41,037 nucleotides of DNA from JABMPR01 sp964508765 (GTDB lineage Bacteria > Fidelibacterota > UBA8477 > JABMPR01), in assembly GCA_964508765.1 (NCBI GenBank), contig CAZDVD010000023.1, positions 1 through 41,037 of the forward strand. The letters are read 5' to 3'. Each line of letters starts with the position of its first letter. Positions within the stretch are counted from its first letter, which is position 1. A program made the position numbers and the translations under genes. The notes beneath the pieces are model-generated. The model worked only from the letters and a program-made list of their open reading frames with translations, was not told the origin of the DNA and did no database searches. Shown here in pieces: positions 24,501 through 30,664 of the stretch.

Positions 24501-24530
24501 TGCAACCTCCACTATTTGATTGACAGCTAT

Positions 24531-25214
24531 TTAGCTATCTAAATTTGCAGCAATTTCTTCCAATAAGGTAAAATCACTTGAAGTATCTATCTCAGGGCTG
24601 AATTCTTCAGGGAAAATGGTATAGCCTATCTTCCCGCCCAGTCTATTTCTTGTCTGTTTGAAATGATCCAATGAAAAAATGTAAACAGAACCATTCTCTA
24701 CATATCTGATATCAGCCTCAGTCATGTCCTGACGTCTCGGACGATTCATAAAGTCATATTCAGCAACTGCTTTGTGTCCATCTATCTTCCAGAAAAATCG
24801 ATGGGTGGGAGAGATACTGAGTAACGAATCAAAACTTCCCGATTGGAATTTATCCAGAGCCAGATCCAGTGAGCCACTGGGGCGCAAGGGACTGGTTGCC
24901 TGCAATAATACGATGATATCAGGACGTAGATTATGTTCGTGCCACCATGAAATGGCATGTGAAATCGCAGATTCTGTGGTAGCAGTATCACCAGCTATAT
25001 CAGCTGGTCTGGGAATAACATCAGCTCCATCATTGCTGGATATCGTTGATATCTGACCATCGTCTGTGGAAACAAATACACGATCAACCAATTTTGATTC
25101 TAAAGCATATTTGATAGAATGTGAAATCAGGGGTTGTCCCATAAAGGGAGCTATGTTCTTTTGTGGAACACCCTTTGAACCACCACGAGCAGGAATAATA
25201 CAAAAAATTGACAT
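24531..25214 (-). CDS. neuA: CMP-nonulosonate (sialic acid/KDN) cytidylyltransferase
   Basis: A 227-residue CMP-sialate synthetase that activates a nonulosonic acid with CTP. The N-terminal nucleotide loop is IIPARGGSKGVPQKNI (residues 6-21), followed by PLISHSIKYAL. Later blocks are RPADIAGDTATTESAI, LLQATSPLR, and the metal-binding Asp in SPEIDTSSDF near 209-218. Length fits the single-domain bacterial form without a C-terminal esterase or phosphatase. It is the first gene of the minus-strand operon neuA, neuB, kdsC-like, waaA-like, with a 30-base gap to the chosen neuB start. The start codon is embedded in a hairpin, and no free Shine-Dalgarno is visible. Confidence 0.93.
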   Translation of the reverse strand: MSIFCIIPARGGSKGVPQKNIAPFMGQPLISHSIKYALESKLVDRVFVSTDDGQISTISSNDGADVIPRPADIAGDTATTESAISHAISWWHEHNLRPDIIVLLQATSPLRPSGSLDLALDKFQSGSFDSLLSISPTHRFFWKIDGHKAVAEYDFMNRPRRQDMTEADIRYVENGSVYIFSLDHFKQTRNRLGGKIGYTIFPEEFSPEIDTSSDFTLLEEIAANLDS

Positions 25215-25237
25215 CTCTTAATATATATGAAGAGATG
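25212..25237 (-). promoter_or_regulatory. Hairpin sequestering the neuA start codon
   Basis: On the minus strand CATCTCTT (25237-25230) pairs perfectly over 8 bp with AAGAGATG (25219-25212), around a 10-base AU-rich loop. The last three bases of the 3' arm are the neuA ATG, and the AAGAG before it is the only Shine-Dalgarno-like sequence. In the mRNA, both would be paired, so translation would need the hairpin to open (temperature, protein, small RNA or an upstream ribosome). The fold is certain from sequence; regulation is inferred. Confidence 0.45.
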
Positions 25238-25340
25238 CTTATCACAGCGCACAATTTTAGCGACTAAATTCTGATTCTAAATGGTTAGGATGTTTTAAAC
25301 AGCGCGTGTCCCAAACCCACACTCGGTTTATGTTCGAAGC

Positions 25341-26195
25341 ATGCACAATAGAATTTATCTCGTTCTCGTATTTGGACTTCTGGGGGTCAGTTTCGGTGCT
25401 CCACTTGCGCGGTTTCTGCCAGAATTGGCGGCGCTCACCATCGCATTCTGGCGAATGGCAGGGGCATCAACCCTGTTGTGGAGTCATGGGACTATACAGA
25501 AACAGGAGCCTCTGGAGAGGACCAGATTTCCTGCTATAATCGTAGCGGGGATATTCCTGGCTCTGCACTTCGCATTTTTCTATTCCGCCGTCAAGCTAAC
25601 CTCCATCGCCAATGCCACCTTGTTTGCAACCATGGCTCCTCTTTTTACACTCGTATATGAACGTATCGTTTTAAAGCAAAAATTAGCTCTCGGGGCTCTG
25701 GTTGGATTGTGGATGGCCATCGCAGGGGCGGTTATTGTTCAGGGGACAGGTTTTGAGTGGGGTGCAGAAGAAACAAGAGGTAATCTCTGTGCCCTGGCCA
25801 GTTCAGCATTTATGTCTGTTGTGCTCCTCATCGGACAACGAATACGGAGCAATATCACAAATATATTGTACACACGTTGGTTGTACTTATTTGCTGCACT
25901 GACTCTTGTACTCATCACATTCAGCCTTGGGATCGATTTGAGATTTCAATTCTCTGATGCAAAATGGTTATTAGGTTTGGTAATTTTGCCCACACTTATT
26001 GGGCATAACAGTATGAGTTATGCAGTGAAGTATCTACGACCCACCATTGTTGGTTCAATGCCATTTGGGGAGCCTATTCTGGCTTCAATTTTGGCCTGGT
26101 TGTTCTTTGGTGAAATGGTTGGGTGGAATGTGATAGTCGGGGGCTTGATTACTCTGTCGGGCCTGGTTTTGCTCACTTTGAAACGGGCTGACTAA
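25341..26195 (+). CDS. EamA (DMT) family transporter
   Basis: A 284-residue inner-membrane protein of the drug/metabolite transporter superfamily with ten predicted membrane segments in two EamA repeats. The first repeat starts with YLVLVFGLLGVSFGAPLARFLPE and includes FWRMAGASTLLW and the LTSIANATLFATMAPLFTLV signature. The second ends with the matching VGSMPFGEPILASILAWLFFGE (positions near 235-256). Substrates vary widely, from amino acids to nucleotide sugars. It is the only plus-strand gene inside the glycan locus, between neuA and the GT29 gene, and overlaps the GT29 3' end by 4 bases. A link to glycan export or precursor transport is possible but unproven. Confidence 0.9.
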   Translation: MHNRIYLVLVFGLLGVSFGAPLARFLPELAALTIAFWRMAGASTLLWSHGTIQKQEPLERTRFPAIIVAGIFLALHFAFFYSAVKLTSIANATLFATMAPLFTLVYERIVLKQKLALGALVGLWMAIAGAVIVQGTGFEWGAEETRGNLCALASSAFMSVVLLIGQRIRSNITNILYTRWLYLFAALTLVLITFSLGIDLRFQFSDAKWLLGLVILPTLIGHNSMSYAVKYLRPTIVGSMPFGEPILASILAWLFFGEMVGWNVIVGGLITLSGLVLLTLKRAD

Positions 26196-26824
26196 GCGCT
26201 TAAAATTTTTATTTTCCCCTCTTGGATGAGTGCTTCAACAAATTGTTTTTCACCACTCACATCATGTTTCCCAGCTTTCTTGATAAGCCCCTTTTCCTTA
26301 AGCCAACGCTTAAGGGGACCATCAAAGTAGTGAGCAGTTGAACCCACAAAAAAGTCAAATCCATGCAAGGTTAGATCAAGACCCAAAAGATAGAAGTAAT
26401 ATATGGCAAAGAAGCCGGTTGTGGGTCTATCCAGACCGCAGCTGGTTTCCATCGCAGACATAACTTCCACGGGTAACAGAGTGTAGTGACGGGTCCCAAG
26501 TCGCTTCTCAATCCGTGGATGGATAGCATCACCCTTATGCTTAAGCACAGTGGGGGGAATCATCACTAAAATGTTTTCAGGGATATCGCTGCGCTTTTTT
26601 AAGCCTTGATTGGCACCATTTACCCAGATATCAGTACGGGATCCAACCTGGGATTCCATTTGATTTGTCACAAAATTATTGATGCGGATAATTTGATCGA
26701 AGTTGTCAATTTTGCTACCCAACTCATGCTCAGCTGCACTGGGTCCATTTCCAACGATCAGGATGGACGAATCTTGAAGTGATTGGTATTGAGGAGGTAA
26801 ATTGTTCAGGTTGAAGTCTGGCAT
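26192..26824 (-). CDS. GT29 (sialyltransferase-fold) family protein
   Basis: A 210-residue protein that resembles GT29 sialyltransferases. The large sialylmotif is seen in ILIVGNGPSAAE (near 21-32), followed by DQIIRINNF and QVGSRTDIWV, matching the VGN...RMN...VGSRT pattern of that motif. The small motif corresponds to RPTTGFFAIYYFYLLGLD with LHGFDFF, and AHYFD followed by HDVSGEKQF supplies the terminal His and Glu. It has no signal or anchor, unlike the Golgi enzymes. A bacterial GT29 using a CMP-nonulosonate is the natural reading with neuA and neuB close by. It is the third gene of an operon with licD-like (3-base gap) and licC-like genes. It is short, so the N-terminal part is minimal. 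Confidence 0.75.
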   Translation of the reverse strand: MPDFNLNNLPPQYQSLQDSSILIVGNGPSAAEHELGSKIDNFDQIIRINNFVTNQMESQVGSRTDIWVNGANQGLKKRSDIPENILVMIPPTVLKHKGDAIHPRIEKRLGTRHYTLLPVEVMSAMETSCGLDRPTTGFFAIYYFYLLGLDLTLHGFDFFVGSTAHYFDGPLKRWLKEKGLIKKAGKHDVSGEKQFVEALIQEGKIKILSA

Positions 26825-26827
26825 GAC

Positions 26828-27913
26828 TCAATCTTCTTGATAAATGGATCCATCGTCAAGAGCTACATTCCATTCCTTGATGGGGGTTCGCCAATCTGCA
26901 CCATATTTGACTTCAATGAATTTTTCAGCCTGTGCTGGAACGGGAACCTTGCCACCATAAAATTCAAGATTGTCTATGCTGTCAAAGAATTCCTTGCGGT
27001 GGTAGGCGTTTCGGTCCCAGACTACATATTTGTAGACCAGCTCTTTTTGACCAGGTAGGATACCTTCGTAGTAGACGAAGAGATCGAGACACAAATCGTC
27101 CTTGAAGACTAAATTTTTCCTGGGAAATATTTTTAACACCCTGTAATTGCCCAGATTCCAGATTTTCGTGGTTTTGGGAAAAGACCTCACGCTGACATAA
27201 AAGTGGCGACGAAGCTTACGGATCAAACGCTTCATCTGGGCTTCTGATTCGTATTTCATGCCGAAGTCCAGATCATGATCCCATGGAATCAATTTTTGAT
27301 CCCGTAGGGCTCCCAGGAGTGTGCCACCCTCAATCCAGAAATCGATACCAGTCTCATTCATTACAGCAACATTCTCATGCATGAATTTGACAGCTTTTTT
27401 CTCTGATTCTGAATCAAACTGCATGTTGTGTTTCTGGTAAAATCCAGACATCAACTCACTATGGTAGGTTTTCTCAAAATTGATGTGATTCCCTGGCACC
27501 ATGAGTGCGTGTTCGTCGAGTTTGATTTTCTGAAGTGAGTTTTCGTTTAAATCCTCAGAACGATAAAAAGTATCATGTCCACCTAAAAGGGCGGTAAACC
27601 CTGCTTCACCGGATTGCAATGGGGTAATGTTAATAAAGGCAGACTCCTTTTTTAAAAGGCTGGGCTTGTACCTTAGTTTATAATAGAGACTTCCCTGGCT
27701 AAACTTGGGCTTAAAAATAATGCCAGATTTCAACAGCTTAAGGGCAAGTAAAAGGATACGAAATGGTGAGGTGGGGAAGAGATAAAGGCGGAGGTTGTGG
27801 GTGTATTTGAATAGATCACCCTCCACGAGTCCCACAAGCGATTCAGCCCCAACTACATAGCTGATTTTCGAATGATGGAAGATATTCAGTGTTGTTGAAA
27901 AGGAATCGCTCAC
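26828..27913 (-). CDS. LicD family nucleotidyltransferase-fold protein
   Basis: A 361-residue protein with a LicD domain in its second half. The family signature is DFWIEGGTLLGALRDQKLIPWDHDLDFGM near residues 191-219, which includes the GT/S-LLGA and DxD metal-binding parts. The N-terminal 140 residues are unlike typical LicD and I do not recognise them. LicD and fukutin-type proteins transfer phosphocholine or phosphopolyol groups from CDP donors to glycans. It overlaps the licC-like gene by 4 bases, so donor synthesis and transfer appear coupled. Confidence 0.82.
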   Translation of the reverse strand: MSDSFSTTLNIFHHSKISYVVGAESLVGLVEGDLFKYTHNLRLYLFPTSPFRILLLALKLLKSGIIFKPKFSQGSLYYKLRYKPSLLKKESAFINITPLQSGEAGFTALLGGHDTFYRSEDLNENSLQKIKLDEHALMVPGNHINFEKTYHSELMSGFYQKHNMQFDSESEKKAVKFMHENVAVMNETGIDFWIEGGTLLGALRDQKLIPWDHDLDFGMKYESEAQMKRLIRKLRRHFYVSVRSFPKTTKIWNLGNYRVLKIFPRKNLVFKDDLCLDLFVYYEGILPGQKELVYKYVVWDRNAYHRKEFFDSIDNLEFYGGKVPVPAQAEKFIEVKYGADWRTPIKEWNVALDDGSIYQED

Positions 27914-28590
27914 AGCTCTCCCAATTCCTGATTGGCTTTCTCCAGATCTTCAGTAAAATCAACCTCGATGCAGAGGACATCTGACACATCGACAGGATAT
28001 ATTTTCAAGCCACTTTCAATGGCGAATTCAAGTCCACGCTCAAAATAATCGTCATCCTCACAGCGCTCCAACATCTTGATAAAGAGAGGGATATCCTTGG
28101 CCATGATTTTATTTATACCTACTGATTCACCGAGTGCGTGTACCACAGTTTTTGAAACCTCATTTATGGATCCATCAGCAGCCACCGTATACTTGACTTC
28201 TTCCTCCGCGACAGATGCTGTATTTACAGCCACACAGGAAGTCTCAGAAGCGACAACCCTCACCAGGACTTCCGGGTCGAATACCACATCACCATTTAGC
28301 CAGATGACATCATCAGCTCGTACCTTACGCAGAGCTTTTAACAAACTTTTCGAGGTGTTCGTCCGGTCATAGACATTGTTAAATACATAGGTTATTTCAG
28401 AAAATTCTTCCATGATGAGATCCTTCTTGAAACCTACAACGGCCAGAATATCATCAATTGAAACAACTTGCTGCAGGTATTCCACCTGCCTGCCCATGAT
28501 CATTTCCCCTGTGGATAGTTGTGTCAATGGTTTGGGTCTGGGGTTCCCCAGTCGCGAGCCAATACCAGCTGCTAGAATAATTGCTTTCAC
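27910..28590 (-). CDS. LicC-like phosphocholine-type cytidylyltransferase
   Basis: A 226-residue nucleotidyltransferase of the sugar-phosphate/choline-phosphate type. The nucleotide loop is IILAAGIGSRLGNPRPKPL (residues 4-22). The central YDRTNTSKSLLKAL and WLNGDVVFDPEVLVR blocks are those of LicC-like phosphocholine cytidylyltransferases. The metal-binding Asp near the C-terminus is in IEVDFTEDL. It would make CDP-choline or a related CDP-alcohol for the LicD homologue encoded next. The start is GTG, with AAAGGTG four bases upstream. Choline uptake or kinase genes (licA, licB) are not in the window, so the actual alcohol is open. Confidence 0.8.
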   Translation of the reverse strand: MKAIILAAGIGSRLGNPRPKPLTQLSTGEMIMGRQVEYLQQVVSIDDILAVVGFKKDLIMEEFSEITYVFNNVYDRTNTSKSLLKALRKVRADDVIWLNGDVVFDPEVLVRVVASETSCVAVNTASVAEEEVKYTVAADGSINEVSKTVVHALGESVGINKIMAKDIPLFIKMLERCEDDDYFERGLEFAIESGLKIYPVDVSDVLCIEVDFTEDLEKANQELGEL

Positions 28591-28639
28591 ATCACACCTT
28601 TATTTTTATTCATACACTCAAGAATTAAAAGCTTATCCA

Positions 28640-28659
28640 GGGTGAATATCCCATCACCC
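28640..28659 (-). promoter_or_regulatory. Inverted repeat in the licC-like leader
   Basis: GGGTGA at 28640-28645 and TCACCC at 28654-28659 form a perfect 6-bp inverted repeat with an 8-base spacer. It lies shortly downstream of the proposed licC-like promoter, a position suited to a repressor site or leader hairpin. It also lies 60 bases after the stop of the upstream TagF-like gene but lacks a T-run, so a terminator is less likely. Confidence 0.35.
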
Positions 28660-28673
28660 AAATTCAGAACCTG

Positions 28674-28703
28674 ATTATATAATTATGCAAATTGTAAAGA
28701 CAA
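28674..28703 (-). promoter_or_regulatory. Sigma-70-like promoter for licC-licD-GT29
   Basis: On the minus strand TTGTCT (28703-28698) is followed after 18 bases by a perfect TATAAT (28679-28674). The licC-like GTG lies about 84 bases downstream. The -10 is exact and the -35 is partial. This would let the licC-licD-GT29 unit be transcribed separately from the TarI/TagF pair upstream. Confidence 0.5.
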
Positions 28704-28717
28704 GGATTCACTGAGGC

Positions 28718-29782
28718 TTAGTCCATCAATTGTGTGACTGAACCATCCTTTAAATATGATTCAATCATAGAGGTAATTCGCCTACAGGATTGACCATCAG
28801 GCTTCCAGCAGCTCTGCTTAGCCCAGGACTTTCGTTGTTCAGCGAATTTCTGAGGATTGGCCAGGGCATCCTGAACAGCTGCTTCAAGGTTGCTGGACTC
28901 TGCAGTGTGTCCCATAACCCAGTCCTCATCCACATAGGGAATCTTAAAGGGTCTTGCAGAACGGTCAGTCATTTGTTCGCGTGCAAGAATATCATCAGAT
29001 ACCCAGATCCCCGATTTGCGACTCTCTATCTCAGGGAAGCATCCGGGGTAGGCTGGCAGGATAAGTTGAACTACAGGCTTATCCAGAATGGAGGCCTCGG
29101 CCAGAACAGAGGAAATATCACTAATGACCACATCTGCGAGGTGCAGGAATTGATTGATATTTCCATCGCCTGGTTTCACAGCCCCATACTTTTTTGCAAA
29201 GGGATAGTCAGCTGAGTGAGGGACAATCAATAGATTGTCAAAAGCAGAGAGGTGTTTGGCATTGTGAATACCAGCATTCATATTCCTTTTTCCACCCCAT
29301 GAGGGAGCAAAAAGAATGACCGGTTTGTTAGGATTTAAACCGTGCTTTGCACATAGTCGGTGTCTATCAATTTCCAGATGTATCAGTCCATCGACTTTGG
29401 GATAGCCCCCCAGAAGTCCGCGCTCAAAATGTGGATTGATAGCTTCCATCTTGCGTTTGAAAACTTCACCAGGATAAAAGAGCAGGGCTGCCCTTTGAAA
29501 AAAATCATACTTATAGGTGTAGTATTTCATTGGGCTGAGCCCATGCTCGATATAGATAAACTCTCCAGCCCAGCCACATTTTTCGAGACGGACAAGGGGT
29601 TTGTCATAGGCGATGACAATATGCTGTGAAAGGGTTTTCAGTAGCTTGCGATTTCGGAAACAATTACGATGAACTTTTTCCAGTTTGACCTGCCAGCCCA
29701 GGTTTTTCATAAAGTTGAAAAGTGGCAGGAGGCTCGCGTATCCCTTGGTTGTAGAGTATACTAAATCAAGACGGGGAGTCAT
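28718..29782 (-). CDS. CDP-polyol polyolphosphotransferase-like (TagB/TagF type)
   Basis: A 354-residue protein of the CDP-glycerol glycerophosphotransferase family (Glyphos_transf), whose members build teichoic-acid-type polyol-phosphate chains. Motifs are FIYIEHGLSPMKYY near residues 75-88, GGYPKVDGL, ILFAPSWGGKR (near 156-166), the His in VPHSADYP, and DVVISDISSVLAEASILDKP near 219-238. The two histidines (EHG, PHS) correspond to the family's catalytic His residues. It lacks the long N-terminal region of TagF, so it is nearer the priming or short-chain enzymes. It lies 19 bases after the IspD/TarI-type gene, which could make its CDP donor. Confidence 0.82.
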   Translation of the reverse strand: MTPRLDLVYSTTKGYASLLPLFNFMKNLGWQVKLEKVHRNCFRNRKLLKTLSQHIVIAYDKPLVRLEKCGWAGEFIYIEHGLSPMKYYTYKYDFFQRAALLFYPGEVFKRKMEAINPHFERGLLGGYPKVDGLIHLEIDRHRLCAKHGLNPNKPVILFAPSWGGKRNMNAGIHNAKHLSAFDNLLIVPHSADYPFAKKYGAVKPGDGNINQFLHLADVVISDISSVLAEASILDKPVVQLILPAYPGCFPEIESRKSGIWVSDDILAREQMTDRSARPFKIPYVDEDWVMGHTAESSNLEAAVQDALANPQKFAEQRKSWAKQSCWKPDGQSCRRITSMIESYLKDGSVTQLMD

Positions 29783-29801
29783 ATGTTGTAAAGCAATCTG
29801 A

Positions 29802-30488
29802 TTAGACTTCTAATTTGCGAAGATACATCTCAATGATTTCCAGATCAATCTGTCTTGTCACCTTGATATTCTCAGGTGCACCCTCGACAAACCCGAGACG
29901 TGCCTGCGGGTCATGTTGTTTTACCAGTGCCAATTCATCTGTAGCAGTATAGGTCGAAGCGTGAGCTGCTTTCAGAATGTTAATGTGGAAGCATTGTGGG
30001 GTTTGCATAATTCTCATATCATGGCGCGGGAGGCTCCGGTATCCAGAATCTGTGAGTTCTACCATTGAATTCACCGGTTGGAGTGTAGGTGCGACACCAT
30101 CTAAGGTTTTGAGCTTGGCCAGACAATCATCGATAACTCTGGTTGGTATCAGGGGTCTGGCGGCGTCATGAATCAGTACTATTTGAGTATCAGGTGAACA
30201 TACGCTTAAGCCATTCTGCACAGAGTCTTGCCGGGTTGCTCCACCCCTCACAATTATACATTTAGGGTATCGCTCTTTCACATGCTCAAGATACTCCTCT
30301 GACGCCACGATGATCACTTCATCAATTTGTGCATGGGTTAGAAAGGTTCGAACGGAATAGGATAAAATTTCCGTATCTCTTAATTTTAAAAACTGCTTTG
30401 GTATTTCACTGGCCAATCTAGTGCCGCTACCAGCTGCAACAATAATGGCTGTATTTATTTTTTTTGTCATCTCCTTTAACATAGCCAA
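29802..30488 (-). CDS. IspD/TarI family cytidylyltransferase
   Basis: A 228-residue CTP-dependent cytidylyltransferase. Motifs are IIVAAGSGTRLASEIPKQFL (residues about 15-34) with the catalytic Arg and Lys, VRGGATRQDSVQNGL, HDAARPLIP and ATDELALV. These fit either IspD (2-C-methyl-D-erythritol 4-phosphate to CDP-ME, isoprenoid synthesis) or TarI (ribitol-5-phosphate to CDP-ribitol). The neighbour 19 bases downstream is a TagF-like transferase, which favours a CDP-polyol role. If the genome has no other ispD, the isoprenoid role must be here. Several ATGs lie at the 5' end, so the start may be one or two codons further in. Confidence 0.85.
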   Translation of the reverse strand: MAMLKEMTKKINTAIIVAAGSGTRLASEIPKQFLKLRDTEILSYSVRTFLTHAQIDEVIIVASEEYLEHVKERYPKCIIVRGGATRQDSVQNGLSVCSPDTQIVLIHDAARPLIPTRVIDDCLAKLKTLDGVAPTLQPVNSMVELTDSGYRSLPRHDMRIMQTPQCFHINILKAAHASTYTATDELALVKQHDPQARLGFVEGAPENIKVTRQIDLEIIEMYLRKLEV

Positions 30489-30664
30489 TAATCCCTGAGA
30501 TTACAATTTTCAGATTGGTCTAAATGTTCCAGGAACAAATGCTTGAAGTTGGTAAATAAAACTAACAAACAATAAGTTCCATATATTGATATTATTGTAT
30601 TTATGATATACGCATAGTGCAAAAAATGGTTGTAAAACGTTCTTTTTGCTAACATAATGGAGCC

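Noticed and set aside
21661..30488. A recently acquired genomic island
   Set aside because: No integrase, transposase, tRNA, or flanking repeat is present, and base composition looks like that of the neighbours. Transfer is possible but unsupported.
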